A stretch of DNA of 64,000 bases from Mytilus californianus (taxonomy: Eukaryota > Mollusca > Bivalvia > Mytilida > Mytilidae): positions 42,783,278-42,847,277 of the forward strand of contig NW_026262701.1 of the NCBI RefSeq assembly GCF_021869535.1, read 5' to 3'. Shown in pieces: positions 22,330 to 34,074 of this stretch (the first letter of the stretch is position 1; every line of letters starts with the position of its first letter). Under the pieces are notes generated by a model, which was not told the origin of the DNA, searched no databases, and was given only the letters and a program-made list of their open reading frames with translations. The translations under genes and the position numbers were made by a program.

Positions 22330-22830
22330 TTAGCTTTTGAGGAGATTACCATAAAAGATTGGATGTGAAATACCTGAACGTATAAGATGTCTGCATGTTA
22401 GTTTATATTTACGAATGATGTCCTTGTACCGATGATAAAATTTAGTAAATGTTTTGACTAGTTTGTGATATCGAAAACCCTGGTGTAACAATTTTTCAGC
22501 AATACAGAGATTTCTTTCGTTAAAATCAAATACGTTGTTACATACACGAGCGAGTCGAACAAGTTGAGATATGTAAACACCATAAGATAGTGACAAGGGA
22601 ACGTCACCATCTAAAAATGGATAATTAACAATAGGAAATGAAAAATCCTCTCTTTTGTCATAAATTTTGATATTAAGCTTCCCGTTAAAGATATAGATAT
22701 CAAGATCCAGGAAAGGGCAGTGTTCATCGTTAGTATTAGCTTTATTTAAGGTCAGTTCGGCAGGATAAATCTCTTTAGTGTACATACTGAAGTCATGCAC
22801 ATTCATGCATGTTCTGATTTAATCAATATA
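22330..22830 (-). mobile_element. Penelope-like RT fragment, C-terminal palm/thumb
   Basis: Open 158-residue minus-strand frame with CPFLDLDIYIFNGKLNIKIY, DKREDFSFPIVNYPFLDGDV and SYGVYISQLVRLARVCNNV, ending in a thumb-like basic region (KFYHRYKDIIRKY, SGISHPIFYGNL). This block follows the YxDD box in Penelope-like RTs. Its first residues overlap in family position with the palm relics at 17.4 and 20.4 kb. The endonuclease is missing. Confidence 0.7.
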
Positions 22831-23569
22831 CGTGTATGAGTAAAATAAACAGTTTGAAGGTAAACTAATATTAACTTAATTCAATCAAATTGCGTAAGAA
22901 TCCATAACACTGATCGGTCCACATCATAATAAGTAATAGGGGTAAACTGGGCAGGAGAACATGACAGATATTTTAAGTTCATTTTTTGCAATAACGAATA
23001 AAAATTTGTCAACCAAACGTTTTGCTATAATTCAAAAACATGACGTTCTGTATTAGTATAGTTTTCGGATCTTTCATTTTCGTAAGGCAATAGGGAGTTT
23101 GGTCTTCAAAAGTCTACATAATTATTGATTTTATGCAGAAAAATACGCCCTTTTAAAACATTTAATGTTTCATAAATAATACATGGATACAAAGTAAAAT
23201 CATTTCTTAAAACACTGCAAAAAAATCATTCTGATTGGTATTTTGGTATTGTCATGAAGTGCGTTCAAGTGAACAGTGGTATATCAAACATCGAATTCCC
23301 TCACAAAATGTTATCACACACTATAACAAAATATATCTGAAGGCCAAAATAACATAAAAAAAATTTATATTCATAAACATATTTTCACAAAAAGTTTTAT
23401 AAAAGTTGATTTTTCAATAATGACTGAACACTTCATAGTACTGTAATGTTAAGCTGCATCTTTTGTCCAAAGCTACCAATAGTAAGTTGGCCACCTTACA
23501 AATTGTGTCTGATTTGAATAAACAATAATTTGAACAGTTCATGTGTACGTATGTTCAGCTTGCCTTCAA
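22831..23569. other. Intergenic, nothing recognised
   Basis: AT-rich, no motif or repeat seen. Confidence 0.5.
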
Positions 23570-23935
23570 CTAGAAATCAATGTTTGTCTCTCGTTGGAAT
23601 AGGCAGGACACTGAATAAAAAAAATGCATCTTGTCCACGACAGCTCGATTAGTGATTGCTTTGCAGAGTCTTTCTGATATAGGTTTTTGGCAGTAGCGAC
23701 CTATTTCTATTTCTATAGGAAATGTACGACTTCCGAGCTTTAAAATGACAGTTCGTTGCTTTGATGACATAGTTTTGTTAATGATTTGTTCCTGACAGTA
23801 ACTTTCTTTAATTTTGATATAGGTCCTAAGTTTTGGCATCCCGTTCACATAAGTTTTCCATTTCTCTGACCCTATATCTGTAAGCTTTTCCATAACGATG
23901 TCTAGAAAAGCTTTCACTTCTATCAGCCCCGAGGG
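23570..23935 (-). pseudogene. LINE C-terminal region
   Basis: Open frame with KWKTYVNGMPKLRTYIKIKE and FPIEIEIGRYCQKPISERLC, then VVDKMHFFYSVSC. This matches the 'PKLRTY ... ExGRY ... ERLC ... DE-x-HF-x-x-x-C' zinc-like end of non-LTR proteins, with one Cys and the acidic residue before HF changed. The upstream part of the frame runs into the tandem array and is not original. Confidence 0.7.
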
Positions 23936-25990
23936 TATCATCAGCTCAGTAGTCAGTACTTCGGTACTGACATGATTTATAACAAACCTTTCTAAAATTG
24001 TCTGTTTATAAATTTTGAAATTATTAAGAAACTAAGGTTTCAACTCCCTCAGGCAAAGTTGACCTTAGATGAATATGGCTATTTGTTTTAGGTATTTTTG
24101 TCATATAGCTCTTCAACTGTTTCGGTACTTATACATCCCTCGGGTTTCAAATGTTTGGCTTTGAGCGTTCCTGATGAAGGTAAATCCAGAAAAGCGCTTC
24201 CGACGCATGAAATTATTAAACGTGTTGTTTTCAATTTTTTACATCACTGGGTCGATACCTCTGCTGGTGGACTATCAGTCCCCGAGGGTATCATCAGCTC
24301 AGTAGTCAGTACTTCGGTACTGACATGATTTATAACAAACCTTTCTAAAATTATCTGTTTATAAATTTTGAAATTATTAAGAAACTAAGGTTTCAACTCC
24401 CTCAGGCAAATTTGATCTTAGATGAATTTGGCTATTTTTTTAGGTATTTTTGTCATATAGCTCTTCAACTGTTTCGGTACTTATACATCCCTCGGATTTC
24501 AAATGTTTGGCTTTGAGCGTTCCTGATGAAGGTAAATCCAGAAAAGCGCTTCCGACGCATGAAATTATTAAACGTGTTGTTTTCAATTTTTTACATCACT
24601 GGGTCGATACCTCTGCTGGTGGACTATCAGTCCCCGAGGGTATCATCAGCTCAGTAGTCAGTACTTCGGTACTGACATGATTTATAACAAACCTTTATAA
24701 AATTGTCTGTTTATAAATTTTGAAATTATTAAGAAACTTAGGTTTCAACTCCCTCAGGCAAAGTTGACCTTAGATGAATTTGGCTATTTGTTTTAGGTAT
24801 TTTTGTCATATAGCTTTTCAACTGTTTCGGTACTTATACATCCCTCGGATTTCAAATGTTTGGCTTTGAGCGTTCCTGATGAAGGTAAATCCAGAAAAGC
24901 GCTTCGGACGCATGAAATTATTAAACGTGTTGTTTTCAATTTTTTACATCACTGGGTCGATACCTCTGCTGGTGGACTATCAGTCCCCGAGGGTATCATC
25001 AGCTCAGTAGTCAGTACTTCGGTACTGACATGATTTATAACAAACCTTTCTAAAATTATCTGTTTATAAATTTTGAAATTATTAAGAAACTAAGGTTTCA
25101 ACTTCCTCAGGCAAATTTGATCTTAGATGAATTTGGCTATTTTTTTTAGGTATTTTTGTCATATAGCTCTTCAACTGTTTCGGTACTTATACATCCCTCG
25201 GATTTCAAATGTTTGGCTTTGAGCGTTCCTGATGAAGGTAAATCCAGAAAAGCGCTTCCGACGCATAAAATTATTAAACGTGTTGTTTTCAATTTTTTAC
25301 ATCACTGGGTCGATACCTCTGCTGGTGGACTATCAGTCCCCGAGGGTATCATCAGCTCAGTAGTCAGTACTTCGGTACTGACATGATTTATAACAAACCT
25401 TTATAAAATTGTCTGTTTATAAATTTTGAAATTATTAAGAAACTTAGGTTTCAACTCCCTCAGGCAAAGTTGACCTTAGATGAATTTGGCTATTTGTTTT
25501 AGGTATTTTTGTCATATAGCTTTTCAACTGTTTCGGTACTTATACATCCCTCGGATTTCGAATGTTTGGCTTTGAGCGTTCCTGATGAAGGTAAATCCAG
25601 AAAAGCGCTTCGGACGCATGAAATTATTAAACGTGTTGTTTTCAATTTTTTACATCACTGGGTCGATACCTCTGCTGGTGGACTATCAGTCCCCGAGGGT
25701 ATCATCAGCTCAGTAGTCAGTACTTCGGTACTGACATGATTTATAACAAACCTTTCTAAAATTGTCTGTTTATTAATTTTGAAATTATTAAGAAACTAAG
25801 GTTTCAACTCCCTCAGGCAAAGTTGACCTTAGATGAATTTGGCTATTTGTTTTAGGTATTTTTGTCATATAGCTTTTCAACTGTTTCGGTACTTATACAT
25901 CCCTCGGATTTCAAATGTTTGGCTTTGAGCGTTCCTGATGAAGGTAAATCCAGAAAAGCGCATGAAATTATTAAACGTGTTGTTTTCAAC
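23926..25990 (+). repeat. 353-bp tandem array, about 5.8 units
   Basis: Units recur every 352-353 bp, phased for example on TAGCTCTTCAACTGTTTCGG at 24106 and its counterparts, with the last unit truncated near 25990. Each unit has a 76-codon open frame (MSYSSSTVSVLIHPSDFKCL start), which is a by-product of the repeat. Units 2 and 4 share one set of variants (CTCTTC, CTTCCGACG, ATTTTTTTAGG side) and units 3 and 5 another (CTTTTC, CTTCGGACG), so the array has a 706-bp dimeric order. Degenerate single copies occur in the opposite orientation at 42640-42700, 46575-46740 and 52915-53085. Confidence 0.95.
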
Positions 25991-26402
25991 TTTTTTCTAT
26001 ACCTGTGACTATTTTGTTTGTCCCATAAAAATATCTTTTTCGGCAATCGGCTTTCTGGCATTCTTATAATTCTTAACCGTAATCGTATCATGTTAATTTG
26101 ACGTCTCAATTTCACGTACAACCAGCACGTTTCTCCTGTAAGATAGGATTCCGACTCCCAAGAATGTTCTTATTGCTCTATAATGTAGTTTGTCAGTAAG
26201 GTTCATATTTTAGTATCCCCACATTTCTGATGCACAGTCTGCAACGGGAACTACAGTGTTGAAATAAAGTTTCTCAAATACTGGAAAGCTGAGGCCTTTC
26301 ATACTAAAATGTTTTGCAATAATTGCAACCAGTGCTCTACTTCCTACTTCATGGAGTACTTTAATCCCCTCTTCAATGTTTATGGAGTCACTCACATCAA
26401 AT
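25991..26402 (-). pseudogene. LINE post-palm region
   Basis: Reads FPVFEKLYFNTVVPVADCAS followed by EMWGY, then LHYRAIRTFLGVG, the 'C-x-x-x-WG ... FLGV' motif after the palm in many mollusc LINEs. Two stops are present. The inner end meets the tandem array in a shared TTTTTT run. Confidence 0.7.
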
Positions 26403-26880
26403 AAAATTGAGAATGGAAATGGGGAATGTGTCAAAAGGACAACAGCCCGACCACATGCCAGCAATGGGTCTTCAACACAGCGAGAAAATCCCGCACCCAG
26501 AGGCGGGATTCAGATGGTCCCTAAACAAAAATGTGTACTAGTTCAGTGAAAACGGACGTCATACTAAACTCAAAAACCATATAAATGTACTAAAATTAAA
26601 AAAAACATACAAGACTAACAAAGGCCAGAGGCTCCTGACTTGGGACAGGCGCAAAAATGCGGCGGGGTTAAACATGTTTAGTGAGATCTCAACCCTCCCC
26701 TATACCTCTAGCCAATGTAGAAAAAAAACAAATACACACCAATACGCACAGTAAAAATCAGTTTAAAAGAAGTCAGAATAGGTAACAAAAAAAAAACTAA
26801 GCAAAATGACAGTGATACATAGAATAACAAAGGACTACTAGCAGTTACTGACATGCCAGCTTCAGAGCCTAGATATCGGT
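26403..26880 (+). repeat. Dispersed repeat, family 1, inserted in the LINE
   Basis: Starts AATTGAGAATGGAAATGGGG and ends TGACATGCCAGCTTCAGAG. About 480 bp and similar to 21575-22075. It interrupts the LINE frame between palm and post-palm parts, so it is younger than the LINE. No clear target-site duplication seen. Confidence 0.85.
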
Positions 26881-26884
26881 ATTT

Positions 26885-27420
26885 GCTACACAGACTGAGG
26901 TTTTGCTCCCCAAGTTAAAATATTCTGTCAGTTGCATTTGCTGTTTGTTTTCGACAATGCATTTCTTTGATTTTGTCAAGATTCACATCCAGACGCCACA
27001 GATTAGTCCAGTTGTTCAACATTTTCTGTTTCTGCAAGAAGAATGATATCATCAGCATACATTAATATGCTTAACGGTTCATCATTATTTATTTGAATCC
27101 CAAGATTTTAGCTTTTGACATCATGCGCAAGGTCATTGATAAAAACAGCAGATAGCAGAGGCGCTAGAATGTCGCCTTGTCTCACACTTCGTTGGACAGA
27201 TAACCAGTCGGTAGCTTGTTTATCTATTTTCAAACAGCTCTTAAGACTTTTGTACATCTATTTTACAACTTTGTAGATTTTCCCTGTAGCACCAATTCTC
27301 TGAAGTTTTAAAAAGGTGGTCATGGTTAACAAAATCAAATGCCTTAGCAGCAAAACTTTCCAAGGTGAGTGATTATGTGGATCTTATAATTCGTACAGCC
27401 AAGCCATTTTTTTACGCTTT
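26885..27420 (-). pseudogene. LINE RT palm with YADD box
   Basis: Minus-strand reading gives AFDFVNHDHLFKT near 27330, then SVQRSVRQGDILAPLLSAVF and FINDLAHDV, then LSILMYADDIILLAETE near 27050. The YADD catalytic box is intact, but stops interrupt before and after it. It continues after the dispersed repeat at 26403-26880. Confidence 0.8.
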
Positions 27421-27739
27421 AGCAAAAATAATAGATATAAGGTATCTTAAGACCACCATCACATTGTTCGGACATTACCTCTGATCTTTTTTTTTATCTG
27501 GTTTTCCCCGTCCCTCAAAGATTGCAAACAGTGTAGCTGATTGAAATTTGACCAACACACTGTAATAATTTTTGAATACTTAAACGATTGAAAATATAAG
27601 AAAAAAAACCCAATAATTTGAAGGTAAATCGAGATGAAGTTTTGCTTTATCTTCAGTCAGAAGTTGTGTTACTTTGTTTTAGTAGTATATTTTAGCTTTG
27701 TTTGTGCAACTCTTAAGATTACTTTGAAAATAAGATGTG

Positions 27740-28180
27740 CTTTCATTGCTAATGAGATAACTCTTTACCAGATACCAAATGACATAAAAGTTAACAGCTA
27801 TAGGTCAGCGTACGGCCTTCAACAATGAGCAAAACCCATACCGCATAGTAAGTCATAAAAGGCCCCGAAATGACAAATGTAATGTAAAACAATTCGAACG
27901 GCCTAATTTATGTACAAAACAAACGAAAAACATCTATGATATACAGAAACAAAAGACAACCACGGTATAACAGGCTCCTGATTCAAGACAGGCGCATACA
28001 GCATGAGGCGAGGTTAAACATGTTTGCTGGCACCAAACTCTTCCAACTAACCTGGGCCAGAGCTGTAACAGTACGATATAAGAACAAACTATAAAAATCA
28101 ACTGAAACGGGCTTAACTCATCAGATCGATACAAAGCACATAAACACCATAAAAAAACATAAAAGTACAGATATGACAGA
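27740..28180 (+). repeat. Dispersed repeat, family 2
   Basis: Contains GACCAAATGACATAAAAGTT, GTACGGCCTTCAACAATGAG, AAAAGGCCCCGAAATGAC and the GACAGGCGCATACAG...GAGGCGAGGTTAAACATG core shared with family 1. Related copies lie at 42825-43060, 45020-45290 and 51570-51990, all plus strand. Confidence 0.75.
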
Positions 28181-28310
28181 ACTCCCTTCCTGGTTTCATT
28201 TCTCTAGTTGATGTTGCTATAACCAGTAAGGTAATTATTATCCAACATGTATGTTGTCTTTTTGAAATTTCATTTTTTGGCAGAAACTTTGATTGGTCCG
28301 TACTTGTCAT

Positions 28311-29507
28311 CAGGCTTGGAGTAATCGTAATCAGTAATCGATTACATTTTGCAGTGTAATCATGCATTTTCTGATTACAAGTAATAATAATGTAATCGAC
28401 TACAATGCAAAAACAGGTGAAATCATGATTACTTTTATATTACTTTTAGATTACATTCAAATGATTACTTGCTGATTACAAATTTTATATATATTTTTTT
28501 TTATATATAAGCATAAATAAAAAAAATCCCCAAAATAATGTTCACTGTAATTGATCATGGGTTCAATATGATTGATTATATTAACTATTTAATAATTTCA
28601 CTTTCAGTATACTCTTGTTTAAGGGTATATAGAGTGTAAATGTGTAGAAAAAAAAATGTTCAGGTTAAGTGAAAATTTTGCTCTTCATATTGACTTTGAT
28701 GTTTGACTTTAAATGATAAAGGAATTTAGAAACAATATTTTTTTCACAATTTTTATAACAAAAATTCCATATTTTTTTATCATGTATTTTCTTAACATGC
28801 TTAATATGTTTGTATAGACATATACATTTTACAATCCTGTTTATAATAAAAAATAAATTGTATACAAATCTATTGACTGCTCCAATCAAAACAATTCATT
28901 TTAATTACCCCAGCTCACCTATAGATTGTTATAAAATCTGCAGTAGTGATTAACACCTGTATAAACACTTTTAAGTGTCACTTATATCCACACAGACATA
29001 AAGGCTACTTGATCATTAAATAATCAGTATTTATTAATTTCTTTTATTTATTGAAAATGTTTTAAATTTGGGCTAAAATATTAAAAAAAAACAAGTATTA
29101 TTCCTTTAACACAGAAAGCACAGAAACATTTACATTTAAAGTAAATCTGTCAAATAAAATAATATTAATTATGTCGTCAAACAATACACATATTACTCTG
29201 CTCCTTTTCTAAGTTCTTATAAATAACATGTTTATATCTAAAATATTGATAACACAATTATTTACTCAGATTAGCTTTTTTAGGTGAGGATCAAATGTTT
29301 TTAAAAAAATTTTTTTTTCTCAATACCACAGTATTCAATGGAATCATAAGTACTCTGAAGTAATCCTGATTACTTTAAAGAAAAGTAATCTAATGTAATC
29401 AATTACATTTGCGTTTAGGTGTAATTGTAATGTAATCGATTACATCAAATTAGCAAAGTAATTGTAATTTAATCGATTACATTTTAAAGTAATCGACCAC
29501 ATCCCTG
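28311..29507. mobile_element. hAT-like non-autonomous element, 1.2 kb
   Basis: Starts CAGGCTTGGAGTAATCG and ends CGACCACATCCCTG. Both ends carry many copies of GTAATCGATTAC-type motifs in inverted arrangement over about 150 bp. The flanks are CTTGTCAT (28303-28310) and CTTGTCCT (29508-29515), an 8-bp target duplication with one change, as expected of hAT elements. The paralogous units at about 30.8, 32.06 and 33.43 kb lack the insertion. The interior is AT-rich without transposase. Confidence 0.8.
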
Positions 29508-30950
29508 CTTGTCCTAGATTTTAGCTTTGGTGGTTTACTATTTGTTTTAGTTTGTGCTAGGGTCTAAAGTTTGATGCCTTGATATTCTGTAGTTGGGGAA
29601 AAGTAACGAGCTTTCGTTTGTCAAAGGTGCACCTGTATTATTCCAGCTCTTATGTGCTCCATTGAAATCTTCATTGTTTGAACAACCTTCTGTGGTGGTT
29701 TTACTTCATGTTGATTCTTTTGAAAAGCCACTATTTCCTCCTTTAAGATTGTTGTGTATTTGTCTTTCTATTGGTTCCAACATCATGCCACTCTATAATG
29801 GTAGTAGTAGCATGAAGGCGTTAGAAAGAATTAGAAGAACATAGTTACATGCATAGGAATTGTCGTTATTTCTGTCTGTGTATTTTCCTTGTGCGAATAG
29901 AAGTCGAAAAGGAGATGATCGTCTGGTGCCATTGAGATTAGTGCATTCTCTCCAAACTACATATCAAATAAACTCCTTGTCATCCTTAATTTGACTAATG
30001 TCACCTGTAATAAAACACGCATCTAAATCTGATAATGATTTCTGAACTGCATTGATTCGTGAGGATGTGCTGAAAACAACTTGCAACATTTTTCAAAGTA
30101 CGTGTTATGTACCCATTTGTGGTCTTATCTATTTTGGTAGATGTATTTCTGTCTCTTAAAACCTTCAGCAAAAATGTCAACTACCGTGTATCTCTCCCCT
30201 TTTTCATGATATGTCCATCAAAACACCACTGCAGGTTCACATTGATGTTAATATTATTTATTACCATTAATATACTGCAATCCCTGACTTGGGACAGGCA
30301 CATACAGAATGAGGCGGGGTTAATCATGTTTGCTGGCATCAACCCCCCCCCCCTTAATATGAGAAGGGCATTCTCGTTTGAATTGTTTTACATTTGTCAT
30401 TTCGAGGCCTTTTTAAGCTGATTATTCGGTATAGGTTTTACTCATTTTTGAAGGCCGTACGATGACCAATAGTTGTTAACTTCTATGTAATTTGGTCTAT
30501 GGTGGAGAGTTGTTTAATTGACAATTATACCATATCTTCCCCTCTTTTACTGAAAGTTAGTCCAAAGCCAATTACAACTTATTTTTATATTCTCATCACA
30601 TCGCTACAAAAGACATAACCACCTAAACAAAATAAAATAAAAGACACAAATTACAGATAGGACACAACTGGCAGTTACTCTCTTCATGCCTTTAGTTCTA
30701 TAGTTGATAGTGCAATAACCGGTAAGGTACTTATTATCCAACATGTATGTTGTCTATTTTAAATGCCATGCTTTGTCAGAATCTTTGATTGAACTGTATT
30801 TGACATAGCATTATAGTATTCAGCTTTGGTGGTTTAATAAACAGCTTTTTTGTCAAAAGTTTACATCTATTAATTCCAGATTTCCTCTGCTTCATTGAAG
30901 TCTTTATTGTTTTGAACAACATTCTGTGGTTTAATTAGACTGAGACTATT

Positions 30951-31160
30951 TTAAAAAGCCACCATTCTTCCTTTACGATTCTTGTGTAGTTTTCTGAAGA
31001 ATTTCCCAGCTCTTAATCTCACATTTTTCTGTAACGTATCGCATTTAACCATCTTCATCCAATTCACAACGTGACCGTTGGAATCCCTGCTTGCAGTATG
31101 AACAGAATCTTCAATTGTAGTCTTTCTCTCAGAATGTCTTTCTATTGGTTCCAACTTCAT
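30951..31160 (-). pseudogene. Transposase-like C-terminal segment, copy 1
   Basis: Open 69-residue frame MKLEPIERHSERKTTIEDSV followed by RDSNGHVVNWMKMVKCDTLQ and RAGKFFRKLHKNRKGRMVAF. The pattern 'LLPLxSG-x-R-x(n)-RDSN-x-H-x-x-NW-x-x-x-K-x-x-L...R-x-x-x-F-x-R-x-L...GR' resembles the C-terminal part of a widespread, poorly named invertebrate transposase-like family. Preceding sequence in other frames (SQIKDDKEFISY, ECTNLN, SPFRLLF) is compatible with the same protein. It is interrupted by stops on both sides. Confidence 0.45.
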
Positions 31161-32226
31161 GCCACTCTATAATGGTAGTAATAGCATGAAGGCGTTTGTA
31201 AGAATTAGAGAACATCGTTACATGCATACGGGTTGTCGTTATTTCTGTCTGTGTCCTTTCCTTGTGTGAATAGAAGTCGAAAAGGGGATGATCGTCTGCT
31301 ACTATTGGCATTAGAGCATTTTCCCCAAACTACATATGAAATAAACTCCTTGTCATCCTTAATTTGACTAGTGTTACCTGTAATACCCCCCCCCCCCCCC
31401 CCTGGAGAGTTGTCTCATTGGCATTCATACTACATCTTCTTATTCGTGCACTGAATTAAGCATGTCTCCTTTTTCATGATATGTCCATCAAAACACCACT
31501 GCAGGTTCACATTGATGTTAATATTATTTATTGCCATTAATATACTGCAATCCCTGACATGGGACAGGCACAAACAGAATGAGGCGGGGTTAAACATGTT
31601 TGCTGGCATCAACCCCCCCCCCCCCCCCCCCCTAATATGAGAAGGGCATTCTCGTTTGAATTGTTTTACATTTGTCATTTCGAGGCCTTTTTAAGCTGAT
31701 TATTCGGTATAGGTTTTACTCATTTTTGAAGGCCGTACGATGACCAATAGTTGTTAACTTCTATGTAATTTGGTCTATGGTGGAGAGTTGTTTAATTGAC
31801 AGTTATACCATATCTTCCCCTCTTTTACTGAAAGTTAGTCCAAAGCCAATTACAACTTATTTTTATATTCTCATCACATCGCTACAAAAGACATAACCAC
31901 CTAAACAAAATAAAATAAAAGACACAAATTACAGATAGGACAACTGGCAGTTACTCTCTTCATGCCTTTAGTTCTATAGTTGATAGTGCAATAACCGGTA
32001 AGGTACTTATTATCCAACATGTATGTTGTCTATTTGAAATGCCATGCTTTGTCAGAATCTTTGATTGAACTGTATTTGACATAGCATTATAGTATTCAGC
32101 TTTGGTGGTTTAATAAACAGCTTTTTTGTCAAAAGTTTACATCTATTAATTCCAGATTTCCTCTGCTTCATTGAAGTCTTTATTGTTTTGAACAACATTC
32201 TGTGGTTTAATTAGACTGAGACTGTT

Positions 32227-32463
32227 TTAAAAAGCCACCATTCTTCCTTTACGATTCTTGTGTAGTTTTCTGAAGAATTTCCCAGCTCTTAATCTCACAT
32301 TTTTCTGTAACGTATCGCATTTAACCATCTTCATCCAATTCACAACGTGACCGTTGGAATCCCTGCTTGCAGTATGAACAGAATCTTCAATTGTAGTCTT
32401 TCTCTCAGAATGTCTTTCTATTGGTTCCAACTTCATGCCACTATATAATGGTAGTAGTAGCAT
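32227..32463 (-). pseudogene. Transposase-like C-terminal segment, copy 2
   Basis: Same protein segment as copy 1, here open for 78 residues because the frame begins further upstream (MLLLPLYSGMKLEPIERHSE). The added LLLPLYSG strengthens the family match. Almost no amino-acid change from copies 1 and 3, which points to recent duplication rather than three independent insertions. Confidence 0.45.
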
Positions 32464-33598
32464 GAAGGTGTTTGTAAGAATTAGAGAACATCGTTACATG
32501 CATACGGGTTGTCGTTATTTCTGTCTGTGTCCATTCCTTGTGTGAATAGAAGTAGAAAAGGGGATGATCGTCTGGTGCCATTGAGATTAGTGCATCATCT
32601 CCAAACTACATATCAAATAAACTCCTTGTCATCCTTAATTTGACTAATGTCACCTGTAATAAAACACGCATCTAAATCTGATAATGATTTCTGAACTGCA
32701 TTGATTCGTGAGGATGTGCTGAAAACAACTTGCAACATTTTCCAAAGTACGTGTTATGTACCCATTTGTGGTCTTATCTATTTTGGTAGATGCATTTCTG
32801 TCTCTTAAAACCTTCAGCAAAAATGTCAACTACCGTGTATCTCTCCCCTTTTTCATGATATGTCCATCAAAACACCACTGCAGGTTCACATTGATGTTAA
32901 TATTATTTATTGCCATTAATATACTGCAATCCCTGACTTAGGACAGGCACATACAGAATGAGGCGGGGTTAATCATGTTTGCTGGCATCAACCCCCCCTC
33001 CCTAATATGAGAAGGGCATTCTCGTTTGAATTGTTTTACATTTGTCATTTCGAGGCCTTTTTAAGCTGATTATTCGGTATAGGTTTTACTCATTTTTGAA
33101 GGCCGTACGATGACCAATAGTTGTTAACTTCTATGTAATTTGGTCTATGGTGGAGAGTTGTTTAATTGACAATTATACCATATCTTCCCCTCTTTTACTG
33201 AAAGTTAGTCCAAAGCCAATTACAACTTATTTTTATATTCTCATCACATCGCTACAAAAGACATAACCACCTAAACAAAATAAAATAAAAGACACAAATT
33301 ACAGATAGGACACAACTGGCAGTTACTCTCTTCATGCCTTTAGTTCTATAGTTGATAGTGCAATAACCGGTAAGGTACTTATTATCCAACATGTATGTTG
33401 TCTATTTGAAATGCCATGCTTTGTCAGAATCTTTGATTGAACTGTATTTGACATAGCATTATAGTATTCAGCTTTGGTAGTTTAATAAACAGCTTTTTTG
33501 TCAAAAGTTTACATCTATTAATTCCAGATTTCCTCTGCTTCATTGAAGTCTTGATTGTTTTGAACAACATTCTGTGGTTTAATTAGACTGAGACTGTT

Positions 33599-33808
33599 TT
33601 AAAAAGCCACCATTCTTCCTTTACGATTCTTGTGTAGTTTTCTGAAGAATTTCCCAGCTCTTAATCTCACATTTTTCTGTAACGTATCGCATTTAACCAT
33701 CTTCATCCAATTCACAACGTGACCGTTGGAATCCCTGCTTGCAGTATGAACAGAATCTTCAATTGTAGTCTTTCTCTCAGAATGTCTTTCTATTGATTTC
33801 AACTTCAT
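33599..33808 (-). pseudogene. Transposase-like C-terminal segment, copy 3
   Basis: Identical in length to copy 1, differing at residue 4 (Lys-Ser for Glu-Pro region). Its upstream side on the minus strand ends in the 33-bp poly-C tract (34042-34074), beyond which the more N-terminal parts of the same protein begin. Confidence 0.45.
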
Positions 33809-34040
33809 GCCACTCTATAATGGTAGTAGTAGCATGAAGGCGTTTGTAAGAATTAGAGAACATCGTTACATGCATACGGGTTGTCGTTATTTCTGTCTGT
33901 GTCCTTTCCTGGTGTGAATAGAAGTCGAAAAGGGGATGATCGTCTGCTACTATTGGCATTAGAGCATTCTCCCCAAATTACATATGAAATAAACTCCTTG
34001 TCATCCTTAATTTGACTAGTTTTACCTGTAATACCCCCTC

Positions 34041-34074
<34 letters not shown>

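Larger units (their letters stand above)
23570..27420 (-). mobile_element. Non-LTR retrotransposon split by two later insertions
   Basis: One minus-strand LINE can be reassembled in order from three pieces: RT core 26885-27420, post-palm region 25991-26402, C-terminal region 23570-23935. The gaps are filled by a dispersed repeat (26403-26880) and a 353-bp tandem array (23926-25990). Orientation and protein order are consistent for a single parent copy. Clade not determined; the C-terminal zinc-like domain and RQGD palm motif differ from the CR1-like copy at 3956-6703. Confidence 0.65.
28181..34074 (-). repeat. Tandem segmental duplications of a transposase-like region
   Basis: Four related units. 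The oldest (28181-30280) is diverged and holds the hAT-like element. Units at about 30284-31551, 31552-32930 and 32931-34074 are nearly identical where they overlap (markers: CTCTTCATGCCTTTAGTTCT at about 30680, 31959 and 33329). The middle unit contains a segment of about 190 bp, also present before 30284, that the other two replace with poly-C tracts at 31386-31402 and 34042-34074. The minus strand carries the coding relics listed separately. Confidence 0.85.

Noticed and set aside
24098-25739. Five identical-length 76-codon open frames
   Set aside because: They are the same frame in each 353-bp satellite unit. The spacers have stops and the protein has no known motif; the repeat explains the openness.
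23926-25990. CRISPR-like array
   Set aside because: The long nearly identical units have no unique spacers, and the genome is animal.
29593-29844. Plus-strand 83-codon frame
   Set aside because: Opposite strand of the diverged transposase-like unit, where the coding resemblance is on the minus strand.
34042-34074. Poly-G glycine-rich peptide start on the minus strand
   Set aside because: It is the translation of the 33-base C tract, not a glycine-rich protein.
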